Below, in pieces: positions 54,129 to 62,120 of a stretch of 64,000 nucleotides of DNA. The DNA comes from a bacterium M00.F.Ca.ET.205.01.1.1. Lineage in GTDB: Bacteria > Pseudomonadota > Alphaproteobacteria > Rhizobiales > Rhizobiaceae. The DNA lies in the NCBI GenBank assembly GCA_004791255.1, contig SRUQ01000003.1:787989-851988 (forward strand), given 5' to 3'. Within the stretch, counting starts at the first letter, position 1. Every line of letters starts with the position of its first letter. A program made the translations under genes and the position numbers. Below the pieces are notes generated by a model. That model saw only the letters and a program-made list of their open reading frames with translations. It searched no databases and was not told where the DNA came from.

Positions 54129-55433
54129 ATGCGTCGTATCGTTATTACAGGCATGGGAGCCGTTAGCCCCCTCGGAACCAACGTGGCGACTTCCTGGTCC
54201 CGTCTCCTGTCTGGTCGCTCGGGCATCCGGAGGCTTCCGGATGATGTCGTGGGAGACCTGCCGGCGAAGATCGGCGGAACGGTCCCCACCCTGCAGGAAG
54301 ACCCCGAAGCCGGCTTCGATCCAGATACGGTCCTGGCTCCGAAGGAGCAGCGCAGGGCAGACCGCTTCATTCTCTTCGCATTGGCGGCGGCGGAAGAGGC
54401 GCTCGCCCAGGCGAGGTGGAAGCCGGCCTCGGACGATGACAGGGCTCGCACCGCGACGATCATCGCTTCGGGTGTCGGAGGATTTCCCGCCATAACCGAA
54501 GCTGTGCGAACGGTCGATCAGCGCGGTGTTCGGCGTCTCTCGCCGTTCACGGTGCCATCTTTCCTGGTGAACATGGCAGCGGGACAAGTCTCGATCCGGC
54601 ACGGCTTTAAAGGCCCGCTCGGCGCTCCGGTGACCGCCTGCGCGGCCGGCATTCAGGCGATCGGCGATGCGGCGCGCCTTATACGCGCCAATGAAGCCGA
54701 CATCGCGGTCTGCGGCGGAACCGAAGCCTGCATGAATTCCGTCAGTCTCGGCGGGTTTGCGGCGGCACGCTCTCTTTCGACCTCGTTCAATCACCGTCCT
54801 GATCAGGCCTCCCGTCCGTTCGACATGTTGCGTGACGGCTTCGTCATGGGCGAAGGAGCCGGCATTCTGGTCATCGAGGCATTGAGCCACGCGCTGGCGC
54901 GTGGTGCGAAGCCGCTCGCCGAGCTCGTCGGCTACGGCACGACGGCGGACGCTTATCACATCACTTCCGGCCCCGAGGATGGCGACGGTGCGCGTCGAGC
55001 CATGGAGATCGCGATCACCCAAGCCGGCATTTCGGCACGCCAGGTCCGCCACCTCAATGCGCACGCCACCTCCACGCCGGTCGGCGATGCCGGGGAAATC
55101 GAGGCGATCAAAACGGTCTTTGGCGCGGATTTCACCATAGCTGTCAGCGCAACAAAGGCGGCGACCGGACATCTTTTGGGAGCCGCCGGCGGGCTTGGGG
55201 CCATTTTCACTATCCTGGCGCTCAGGGATCAGGTCGCACCGCCGACCCTCAATCTGAGCGCGCCCGATCCGGCCGGCGACGGGATCGATTTCGTCGCAAA
55301 CCAGGCCCGGCCATTGGAGATGGACTACGCGATCTCCAATGGCTTCGGCTTTGGAGGGGTCAACGCCAGTGCGTTGTTCCGGCGCTGGACGGACAACCCG
55401 GCCGGCGCGAGCACCGGAGGGGCCGGCGATTGA
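54129..55433 (+). CDS. Beta-ketoacyl-ACP synthase II-like condensing enzyme
   Basis: The 434-residue protein is a FabF-type thiolase-fold enzyme that condenses an acyl thioester with malonyl-ACP. The catalytic residues are present: Cys171 in TACAAG, His312 in NAHATSTP and His348 in KAATGHLLG, followed by FGFGGVN. Start 54129 (MRRIVITGMGAVSPLG) is typical, with TGGAG upstream. It is a paralogue outside the fatty-acid cluster, with no adjacent acyl-carrier protein or malonyltransferase. It probably serves a special acyl or polyketide-like product under the upstream TetR. Confidence 0.9.
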   Translation: MRRIVITGMGAVSPLGTNVATSWSRLLSGRSGIRRLPDDVVGDLPAKIGGTVPTLQEDPEAGFDPDTVLAPKEQRRADRFILFALAAAEEALAQARWKPASDDDRARTATIIASGVGGFPAITEAVRTVDQRGVRRLSPFTVPSFLVNMAAGQVSIRHGFKGPLGAPVTACAAGIQAIGDAARLIRANEADIAVCGGTEACMNSVSLGGFAAARSLSTSFNHRPDQASRPFDMLRDGFVMGEGAGILVIEALSHALARGAKPLAELVGYGTTADAYHITSGPEDGDGARRAMEIAITQAGISARQVRHLNAHATSTPVGDAGEIEAIKTVFGADFTIAVSATKAATGHLLGAAGGLGAIFTILALRDQVAPPTLNLSAPDPAGDGIDFVANQARPLEMDYAISNGFGFGGVNASALFRRWTDNPAGASTGGAGD

Positions 55434-55506
55434 CGCCTTGCTCCGAACGTTTCTGTTTTTCCCGACCCGCAAACGCACACGCAGCTCAAAGAAAGAGGCG
55501 ATTTCC

Positions 55507-56322
55507 ATGAACAAGACCAATCCCCGCGTCGCCCTGGTGACGGGCGCATCTACCGGCATCGGATACGCAACGGCCAAAGCCCTGCAGGACGTGGGCTTTC
55601 GTGTGTTCGGAACCAGCCGTCGCGCCGTCGCCGAGAGATCTGACGGCGTTACCATGCTCACCTGCGACGTGACCGATGACGCGTCCGTGGCGAAACTGGT
55701 CGATGACGTGCTGGCCAAGGCCGGGCGCATCGATCTTGTCGTCAACAATGCCGGCATGGGTATGCTCGGCGGCGCTGAGGAGTCCTCGATGGCCCAGGCT
55801 CAGGCGCTGTTCAACGTGAACGTCTTCGGCGTTCTCCGCGTGACCAATGCGGTGTTGCCGGCAATGCGTCGTCAGGGAAAGGGCAGAATCGTCAATTTGA
55901 GTTCGGTACAGGGGTTCATCCCAGCTCCCTTTTTCGCGCTCTATGCGTCGACCAAACACGCCATCGAGGGGTATTCCGAATCGCTCGATCACGAACTGCG
56001 GCCGTTCGGCATTCGCGTTTTGTTGGTGGAGCCCGCCTACACCCGTACGTCGTTCGAGGAGAATCTCGCCGCTCCCGATCAACTGCTTGATATCTATGAT
56101 TCCGCGCGCGCCGGCATGACCATGGCGGTGCGGAAATCGATGGAAAAAGGCGATACGCCAGAAATCATAGCAGCGACTGTCTTGAAGGCCGCCACCGATT
56201 CCCAACCGAAGATGCGCTATGCAGCGGGAAAAATGGCGCGCCAGGTCAGTTTGCTGCGCCGTTTCGTCCCCTCATCAGCATTCGACAAGAGCCTGCGAAA
56301 GCAGCTTGGGCTGCCGGTCTGA
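55507..56322 (+). CDS. Short-chain dehydrogenase/reductase, partner of the KAS
   Basis: The 271-residue SDR has TGASTGIG near residues 12-19, NNAGMG near 83-88, LSSVQG (Ser) near 133-138 and YASTKHA (Tyr-x-x-x-Lys) near 147-153, followed by an extended C-terminal region typical of the retinol-dehydrogenase/11-beta-HSD-like branch. The start at 55507 lies 73 bases after the ketosynthase stop with an AGAGGCG ribosome site. It may reduce the ketoacyl product of the preceding enzyme. Confidence 0.88.
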   Translation: MNKTNPRVALVTGASTGIGYATAKALQDVGFRVFGTSRRAVAERSDGVTMLTCDVTDDASVAKLVDDVLAKAGRIDLVVNNAGMGMLGGAEESSMAQAQALFNVNVFGVLRVTNAVLPAMRRQGKGRIVNLSSVQGFIPAPFFALYASTKHAIEGYSESLDHELRPFGIRVLLVEPAYTRTSFEENLAAPDQLLDIYDSARAGMTMAVRKSMEKGDTPEIIAATVLKAATDSQPKMRYAAGKMARQVSLLRRFVPSSAFDKSLRKQLGLPV

Positions 56323-56361
56323 CACGGGGGCCTCCCCCACAGCCGGATGGTGACTGGGTGA

Positions 56362-56982
56362 TCACGTTTTGCGTCCCGATGCGGAGATCCGGGAGCGGGA
56401 CAGGCCGTCGATCAGCGCCATAAGGACGGCGCGGTAGTCTTCGGATGAAGCGCCGGCCTCGATGGCCAGCGCAGCGCGGTCGAAGGCGGAAGCAAGCAGT
56501 GCGGTCAGCGCCTCGGCTGGCAATCTCGTCATCGTATTGGCCCGCATCGCCGCGACGAGGCCCTCGCGCAGCGAACGGTTGCCATGGCGGTTGTCGATGG
56601 CATCCATGGCGGCGCGGCCAAGCACGGCCGGCCCGTCGAGCAACAGCAGCCTTGTGCGGCCTGGCGCGCGCATGGCGGCGAGATAGGCGTCCGAGCCGGC
56701 GATCAGCGCGTCGCGCGCATCTGATGAGGGGGGCGAGGCGCGGTAGATCTCGTCGGCTACCGCTTGCGCCTCCTGCTCGACCACGGCGGCAAACAGCGCC
56801 TGCTTGTCGGCAAAGTGGTGATAGAGCGCGCCGCGCGTCACCCCGGCGGCGGCAACGATCTCCGGTGTGCCGGTCTCGGCATAGGATTTTTCCGTGAACA
56901 GTTTTCGTGCCGCCGCAATCAGGTCGGCGCGCGTCGCCTCGGTGCGATCGCGGTTGGAACGGCGCGCGGAGGACTGTTGCAT
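56362..56982 (-). CDS. TetR-family regulator of a VOC protein
   Basis: This 206-residue TetR repressor has [22 protein letters not shown] near residues 38-59 as its helix-turn-helix, then a helical ligand domain. Its start codon touches the first of two 17-bp operators (ACATGCAGCCTGTATGT, 56983-56999). It is divergent from a glyoxalase/VOC gene, so it very probably represses both. It is unrelated to the PspA-linked TetR, as the operator motifs differ. Confidence 0.9.
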   Translation of the reverse strand: MQQSSARRSNRDRTEATRADLIAAARKLFTEKSYAETGTPEIVAAAGVTRGALYHHFADKQALFAAVVEQEAQAVADEIYRASPPSSDARDALIAGSDAYLAAMRAPGRTRLLLLDGPAVLGRAAMDAIDNRHGNRSLREGLVAAMRANTMTRLPAEALTALLASAFDRAALAIEAGASSEDYRAVLMALIDGLSRSRISASGRKT

Positions 56983-57027
56983 ACATGCAGCCTGTATGTT
57001 AATTCAACTTACATACAGACTGTATGT
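56983..57027. promoter_or_regulatory. Two TetR operators between tetR and VOC genes
   Basis: ACATACAGACTGTATGT (57011-57027) is a perfect 8-1-8 palindrome. ACATGCAGCCTGTATGT (56983-56999) is the same site with one mismatch. Centres are 28 bp apart, one close to the tetR start and one upstream of the VOC gene. Confidence 0.85.
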
Positions 57028-57048
57028 TATCTGGCAGGAGAAGAAAAG

Positions 57049-57474
57049 ATGAAGACGACGAGCTATTACCCGGTGCTGATGACCGGCGACGTCGCCGGCA
57101 CGGCGGCCTTCTATGTCGAGCATTTGGGTTTCCGGCCGCTGTTTGAAAGCGACTGGTACGTGCATCTGCAGTCGGTCGACAGCAGGCGTGTCAATCTCGG
57201 CATCGTCCAGGGCGACCATGAGACGATCCCGGAGGAGGGGCGGGGCCGCGCGTCGGGCCTGCTGATCAATTTCGAGGTCAGGGATCCGGACGCGGTCTAT
57301 GAGCGGATCGTCGCCGCCGGCCTGCCGATCCTGCGCACGCTGCGCGACGAGCCCTTCGGCCAGCGCCATTTCATCACGAGGGACCCGAACGGCGTTCTGA
57401 TTGACGTGATCAAGCCGATCCCGCCAAGCGAGGAGTTTCTGGCGCAGTATGCGAAGGGGACAGAGGGGGCCTGA
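57049..57474 (+). CDS. VOC/glyoxalase-family protein
   Basis: This 141-residue protein has the vicinal-oxygen-chelate fold, which binds a metal for lyase, dioxygenase or antibiotic-binding activities. The opening [22 protein letters not shown] is typical, and [16 protein letters not shown] near residues 108-123 is the VOC C-terminal strand. No specific enzyme can be named; bleomycin-resistance-like binding proteins are one option. CAGGAG precedes ATG 57049. The divergent TetR and twin operators indicate substrate-induced expression. Confidence 0.88.
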   Translation: MKTTSYYPVLMTGDVAGTAAFYVEHLGFRPLFESDWYVHLQSVDSRRVNLGIVQGDHETIPEEGRGRASGLLINFEVRDPDAVYERIVAAGLPILRTLRDEPFGQRHFITRDPNGVLIDVIKPIPPSEEFLAQYAKGTEGA

Positions 57475-57482
57475 ACGGCGGC

Positions 57483-58433
57483 TCAGCTTGCCCTTGCCAC
57501 CGGTGTCACTTTGACCTGGCTGACGCCGGAGCGGCGCACCACCGTGCACAGCGTCTCGCGGCCGATATGTTCGGCGTCGAGAATGCGCACGAGGTCGTCG
57601 ACGCCAGTGACCGGGCGGCCGTCTATTGCCGCGATGATGTCGCCTTCCTTCAGGCCGGCCTTCGCCGCCGGGCCGCTCTTCTCGACGCTGCGCAGCCGCA
57701 CCGCCGTGCTGGTCGACACCTGCGACAGAAGAGCTGCCCGGCGCGGCAGGTTCGTGGTGTCGGCGGAAACGCCGATGAAGGCGCGGCGTACGCGGCCAAA
57801 GCGGATGATCTCCGAAATGACGAAATTGGCTGTGTTGGAGGCGACCGCGAAGGCGATGCCTTGCGCGCCATGGATCATGGCGGTGTTGACGCCGATGACT
57901 TCGCCCGCCGACGACACCAGCGGCCCGCCGGAATTGCCGGGATTGAGTGCCGCGTCGGTCTGAATGACGTCGTCGATCAGCCGGCCTGTGGAGGCGCGCA
58001 TCGAGCGGCCGAGCGCCGAGACGACACCCGAGGTGACGGTCCATTCGAAGCCCAGCGGGTTGCCGATGGCGATGGCGATCTGGCCACGCCGCAGCCGCTT
58101 GGAATCGCCGAGCGGCGCGACATCGGTGAAGCTGCCATCGGCACGCACCAGGGCGATGTCGGTGTCGGGATCGCGACCGAGCACGCGGCCTTCGCTGGAG
58201 GCGCCGTCGGGCATCGACACACGCACCATCCTGGCGTCGCCGACGACATGGAAATTGGTGACCACCAGCCCGTCCGGCGCGATGACGAAGCCCGACCCGT
58301 GGCCACCCTGGCCGCCGATGCGCTCGATGCGGCAGACGGCCGGACCGATGCGGTCGACGGCGTCCGCCACCGTCGTCGAATAGGCATCCAGCAGTGTGTC
58401 GTCGGGTTCAAGATTATGGACGGCGAGGGCCAT
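57483..58433 (-). CDS. Cytoplasmic HtrA/Deg-like serine protease with PDZ
   Basis: The 316-residue enzyme is a trypsin-like S1C protease with the complete triad: His62 in TNFHVV, Asp92 in DTDIAL and Ser168 in NPGNSGGP. One PDZ domain lies at about residues 225-310 (AGLKEGDIIAAIDGRPVTG). Unusually for Deg/HtrA proteins there is no signal peptide, so it acts in the cytoplasm. Start 58433 (MALAVHNLEPDD) follows no strong ribosome site. It diverges from a catalytically dead homologue across 226 bases that carry a nested palindrome. Confidence 0.9.
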   Translation of the reverse strand: MALAVHNLEPDDTLLDAYSTTVADAVDRIGPAVCRIERIGGQGGHGSGFVIAPDGLVVTNFHVVGDARMVRVSMPDGASSEGRVLGRDPDTDIALVRADGSFTDVAPLGDSKRLRRGQIAIAIGNPLGFEWTVTSGVVSALGRSMRASTGRLIDDVIQTDAALNPGNSGGPLVSSAGEVIGVNTAMIHGAQGIAFAVASNTANFVISEIIRFGRVRRAFIGVSADTTNLPRRAALLSQVSTSTAVRLRSVEKSGPAAKAGLKEGDIIAAIDGRPVTGVDDLVRILDAEHIGRETLCTVVRRSGVSQVKVTPVARAS

Positions 58434-58476
58434 GTGCGGGCTCCGTGTTATCGGGCTTGATCGTCACTTTTTTCCT

Positions 58477-58525
58477 GTGCGTGTCGTTATCCCAAAACCG
58501 CTGAGCACTTTTGGGCGACACGCAC
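58477..58525. repeat. Nested palindromic element, CCCAAAA/TTTTGGG core
   Basis: Outer arms GTGCGTGTCG (58477-58486) and CGACACGCAC (58516-58525) are perfect complements, as are inner arms CCCAAAA (58491-58497) and TTTTGGG (58509-58515). Part of the motif recurs upstream of rpoD. I recall this type as a dispersed Rhizobiales element; copy number was not measured. Confidence 0.75.
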
Positions 58526-58659
58526 TATATGTGCGGAGCGGCCAGAACCGCCGCGACCTGACCAGATGGCCAGTCAAACCGCCAACTAGCCGTCAGGCGA
58601 GTACCTCCAGGGGCGCTGTCGAGCGATATCTGGGACATGACGAACCCCAGGAGACCACT

Positions 58660-59532
58660 ATGAGCGATTTCAATCTGAACGCCTTCTCGCAAGCTGTCGC
58701 CGACCTTGCCGCCGCGGCGGCGCCGGCGACCGTTAGCTTCATCACACATCATCACCGCACGGCCAGCGCCTTTCACTGGGGCGACGGCTACTTCGTCACT
58801 GCCGAGGAGGCGGTCGAGGCCGGCGAGGAGATCGAACTGACGCTGGCCTCGGGCGAGACGGTGAAGGCCAAGCTGGTCGGCCGCGATCCCTCGACCGGGG
58901 TTGCCTTGCTGAAGCCGGCCAATGCGGCCACCGCGCCTGTGCTTGCCAAGGCCGACGCCGTCCGCCCCGGCAACATCGCCATTGCCATCGGCAGCAGCGA
59001 AGGCTCGGCGTTGGCGGTCTCGGGCTCGGTCGGCGAGGTAGGCCCGCCCTGGCGCTCGATGCGCGGTGGCACCATCGACCGGCGCATCAATCTGGCCGTC
59101 GGCGCCGGCGGCCGCTTCGAGGGCGGTCCGGTGCTCGATGCCAAGGGCGCGCTGATCGGCATGCTTCTGTTCGGGCCGCGTGGCCGTGCCCTGGTCATGC
59201 CCTACGAGACGATCGAGCGGGCCGTCGCGACGCTGCGCGAAAAGGGCCATGTCGCGCGCGGCTATCTCGGCGCTGGCCTGCATCCGGTGCGTGACCGCGA
59301 CGCCAAGGGCGCGATGGTGATGAGCCTCGACGAGAACGGCCCGGCCAAGGCCGCCGGCCTGTCGCTTGGCGACATCATCGTGGCGTGGAACGGTGAGGCC
59401 GTGCATGGCCCCCGCGACCTGATCCGCAGGCTCGGCCCCGACAGCGCCGGCGCTTCGGTGACGCTTGGCGTGGTGCGCGGCGGCGAGCAGCGCGACGTGC
59501 AACTCACCATCGGCGAAAAGCCGCTTTCCTGA
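58660..59532 (+). CDS. Pseudoprotease: HtrA-like protein lacking the catalytic triad, with PDZ
   Basis: The 290-residue protein aligns with the divergent active protease along the trypsin-like domain, but all three catalytic positions are changed: His to Glu50 (VTAEEAV), Asp to Gly80 (DPSTGVAL) and Ser to Glu154 (RFEGGPV). A PDZ domain occupies about residues 195-285 (GYLGAGLHPVRDR, then GLSLGDIIVAWNGE). It has no signal peptide, so it is cytoplasmic. ATG 58660 follows AGGAGACC. The LuxR gene begins 8 bases after its stop, in one operon. It probably binds proteins or peptides rather than cutting them. Confidence 0.88.
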   Translation: MSDFNLNAFSQAVADLAAAAAPATVSFITHHHRTASAFHWGDGYFVTAEEAVEAGEEIELTLASGETVKAKLVGRDPSTGVALLKPANAATAPVLAKADAVRPGNIAIAIGSSEGSALAVSGSVGEVGPPWRSMRGGTIDRRINLAVGAGGRFEGGPVLDAKGALIGMLLFGPRGRALVMPYETIERAVATLREKGHVARGYLGAGLHPVRDRDAKGAMVMSLDENGPAKAAGLSLGDIIVAWNGEAVHGPRDLIRRLGPDSAGASVTLGVVRGGEQRDVQLTIGEKPLS

Positions 59533-59540
59533 GAGGAGTG

Positions 59541-60197
59541 ATGGACATTCTGGCCAGCGACCGCATCGCAAGTGACGGCACCACCGCCCGGCGGCTGGTG
59601 GTGCTGATCGCGCTTGGCGACGCGGCGCGCGCCGAGGGCCTAGCCGCCTCGTTTGCGGCCAGCGATGATCTGCTGCCGGTGGTGACTGGTGCCGCCGACG
59701 TCGCCATCGTCGACGACGGCAGTGATGACGCCGTGCCGGCCGACATGCCTCGGGTGCTGTTGTCGCGACGCGTCGGTGCCGACAAGCCTGCCGGCGAAGT
59801 GTTCGCGATCATGCTCGCCGGCACGGACGATCAGCTGATCGCCGCGGCCGCGCGGCTGGCGGCGGCCGGCTATCGCGTCTCGGGTGACAGGAGCGGGCGG
59901 CACGCGGATTTCCATGCCGGTGAAAGCGAGGCCGGTGAAAGCGGGGCCGGCGAAAGCGAGCCGTTCGACGACGAAGCCGCCGACGACCACGCCGCCCGCC
60001 CGGCGCTGTCGCCACGCGAGGCGGAAGTTCTGGCGCTGCTGGCCGAAGGCGCGCCCAACAAGGTGATCGCGCGACGGCTGAATATTTCGGTGCACACGGC
60101 GAAGTTCCACGTCGCCGCGATCCTGATCAAGCTCGGTGCGGCCAACCGCACCGACGCCATTGCCACCGCGATGCGACAGGGCCTGGTGCTGGTCTAG
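59541..60197 (+). CDS. LuxR-type regulator with degenerate receiver-like N-terminus
   Basis: The 218-residue protein ends in a LuxR/NarL helix-turn-helix (LSPREAEVLALLAEGAPNKVI near residues 154-174, then SVHTAKFHVAAILIKLGAANR). The N-terminal 110 residues form alternating hydrophobic strands and helices resembling a receiver domain (DVAIVDDG in the phosphoacceptor strand) but without clear conserved acidic-pocket residues, so it may be phosphorylation-independent. A low-complexity linker with three GESEA-type repeats follows. GTG at 59538 and ATG at 59541 are both near GAGAGGA. It is the second gene of the pseudoprotease operon. Confidence 0.85.
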   Translation: MDILASDRIASDGTTARRLVVLIALGDAARAEGLAASFAASDDLLPVVTGAADVAIVDDGSDDAVPADMPRVLLSRRVGADKPAGEVFAIMLAGTDDQLIAAAARLAAAGYRVSGDRSGRHADFHAGESEAGESGAGESEPFDDEAADDHAARPALSPREAEVLALLAEGAPNKVIARRLNISVHTAKFHVAAILIKLGAANRTDAIATAMRQGLVLV

Positions 60198-60298
60198 CCT
60201 ACGCTGCGTAACCCGCTTCAGGCATCTCGGGCCTTGCGCTACAGTCGCCTGCCGCGCAAAGGTTCGCGCCTGCCATGCTGCAAGGGAGGCGCAAGGAA

Positions 60299-61165
60299 AT
60301 GTCGCTCAAGGGAAAGACGCTGTTCATCTCCGGCGGGTCGCGCGGCATCGGGCTGGCGATCGCGCTACGCGCGGCGCGCGACGGCGCCAATGTGACGATC
60401 GCCGCCAAGACCGCCGAGCCGCATCCGAAGCTGCCCGGCACGATCTACAGCGCTGCCGAGGAAATCGAGCAGGCCGGCGGCAAGGCGCTGCCGGTGCTCT
60501 GCGATATCCGCGAGGAGGCGCAAGTAGCCGAGGCGGTTGCAAAGACCGTGGAAAAATTCGGTGGCATCGACATCTGCGTCAACAATGCCAGCGCCATCCA
60601 GCTCACCGGCACGCTGGAGACCGACATGAAGCGCTACGACCTGATGCACCAGATCAACACGCGCGGCACCTTCCTGGTCTCCAAAATGTGTATTCCGCAC
60701 CTGAAGTTGGCCGCAAATCCTCACATCCTGAATCTGGCGCCTCCGCTCGACATGAAGGCCAAATGGTTCAAGAACCATGTCGCCTACACGATGGCCAAGT
60801 TCGGCATGTCGATGTGCACGCTCGGCATGAGCGCGGAATTCGCCCGGGACGGCATCGCGGTCAATTCGCTGTGGCCGATCTCGACCATCGACACGGCGGC
60901 GGTACGCAACCTTCTGGGCGGCGCGACCGTGGCGGCGATGAGCCGCTCGCCCGACATCATGGCCGATGCCGCGCACGCCATCTTCATGCGGCCATCGCGC
61001 GAGACATCAGGCAATTTCTACATCGACGAGGAAGTGTTGCGTGCCGAGGGCGTCAGCGATTTTTCAGCCTATGCGCCGGGCGCGACCGGGCCGCTGGCCG
61101 GCGACTTTTTTGTCCCGGACGAGGTGTTTGCCCGCACGCAGAGCAAGATCAAAAGCATTTACTGA
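60299..61165 (+). CDS. SDR of the hydroxysteroid-dehydrogenase-like 2 (HSDL2) type
   Basis: This 288-residue oxidoreductase has the cofactor motif SGGSRGIG near residues 12-19 (Gly-rich, NADP-type), NNASAI near 92-97 and YTMAKFG (Tyr-x-x-x-Lys) near 163-169, plus LWPISTIDTAAV, typical of the HSDL2-like branch. Substrates of bacterial members are unknown, perhaps fatty-acyl or steroid-like. The start at 60299 follows AAGGA. It stands alone downstream of the LuxR gene by 101 bases. Confidence 0.85.
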   Translation: MSLKGKTLFISGGSRGIGLAIALRAARDGANVTIAAKTAEPHPKLPGTIYSAAEEIEQAGGKALPVLCDIREEAQVAEAVAKTVEKFGGIDICVNNASAIQLTGTLETDMKRYDLMHQINTRGTFLVSKMCIPHLKLAANPHILNLAPPLDMKAKWFKNHVAYTMAKFGMSMCTLGMSAEFARDGIAVNSLWPISTIDTAAVRNLLGGATVAAMSRSPDIMADAAHAIFMRPSRETSGNFYIDEEVLRAEGVSDFSAYAPGATGPLAGDFFVPDEVFARTQSKIKSIY

Positions 61166-61281
61166 TTCTTCGATGCAGGGCACTTCGAGATTGGCTGAAA
61201 GGGCTGTCGCGTCTTCTCGACGCCGGTGCTCCGCCCTGGAATGACGAAGTCGAGAAGGCTTTGGCCAGCCCGTGCCAGGCA

Positions 61282-61803
61282 TCAGACCTCCTCGCTCTTC
61301 TTGCCTTTGCTCAGGCCCATCAGCCGGTCGATATAGGCCAGCATCAGCGCCGAGACGACGAAAGCGAGGTGGATGATGGTCAGCCACATCAGCTAGTCGC
61401 TCGAATAGGAAGACGAGTTCAGGAACACCTGCAGCAGGTGGATGGAGGAGATGGCAACGATGGTAGAGGCGACCTTGACCTTCAACGAACCGACATCGAT
61501 CGTGCCCAGCCAATGCACGCCGCCGCCGTCCTGGTCGTCGAAGCGGCTGACGAAGTTCTCGTAGCCCGAGATGATGACCATCACCACCAGCGAAGCCACC
61601 AGGGCGGCGTCGATCAGGCCGAGCATTTTCAGAATGGTGTCGGTGTCGCCGAGCATGAACACGGTGGTGATGAATTCGTAGAGCTTCTTGCCGAACGAAA
61701 GCGCATAGACGGCCAGTGCGAGGCCGAGCCCGATATAGAAGACGACCAGCAGCCAGCGCGAGGCGAGAATGATCGATTCGATGGCGAGTTCGAGGCGCTT
61801 CAT
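61282..61803 (-). pseudogene. UPF0114/YqhA-type membrane protein gene with in-frame amber codon
   Basis: The frame from ATG 61803 encodes a typical YqhA/TIGR00645 inner-membrane protein (LAIESIILASRWLLVVFYIGL, then FVSRFDDQDGGGVHWLG), but a TAG at 61393-61395 stops it after 136 residues. In the same frame the next 36 codons continue as LMWLTIIHLAFVVSALMLAY and a basic tail to TGA at 61282-61284, which is exactly the fourth membrane segment of the family. The full frame would be 173 residues. A CAG-to-TAG change is the simplest explanation; sequencing error or readthrough are alternatives. Confidence 0.8.
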
Positions 61804-61874
61804 TGTTGGTTCCGCTTGGTTCTCTTATCGGTGTCGGGCCGTATTTCGGCCAGCTCGCATTTGTTTGCAAGGCA

Positions 61875-61905
61875 AAAAAACCCCGCCGGAGAGGGCCGGC
61901 GGGGC
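61875..61905 (-). terminator. Terminator of the OmpA-domain gene
   Basis: CCCCGCCGG and CCGGCGGGG pair over 9 bp. On the minus strand the stem is followed by seven T. It lies about 215 bases past the OmpA-gene stop. Confidence 0.85.
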
Positions 61906-62042
61906 TCAATGCGTCCCGCTGGAGTCGGGACGGGGCAGGGAACGCCCACACAGGAATCTGGGGTTGGTTTCGCGGCGATTCAATGAGCCCGCGCTAATGC
62001 CGGCTCAATTCTTGTTGAGCCGCCTAGGTTCGCGGCCGCCAG

Positions 62043-62066
62043 CCCATCCCGGCCTGCCGGGATGGG
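62043..62066. repeat. Palindrome CCCATCCCGG/CCGGGATGGG
   Basis: A perfect 10-bp stem around CCTG, about 55 bases after the OmpA-gene stop. It has a four-base T tract on the plus strand only. It may protect the mRNA 3' end or be a dispersed palindrome. Confidence 0.6.
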
Positions 62067-62120
62067 ATTTTGCATGCGGGCGTGATTCCGGAAGCCGCCG
62101 TAAGCTCCCGGAAACGCAGG

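Larger units (their letters stand above)
61804..62120. other. Intergenic region with two hairpins
   Basis: The 317 bases between the amber-interrupted gene and the OmpA gene hold no reading frame I can support. They contain the OmpA-gene terminator and a second palindrome, both listed separately. Confidence 0.55.
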
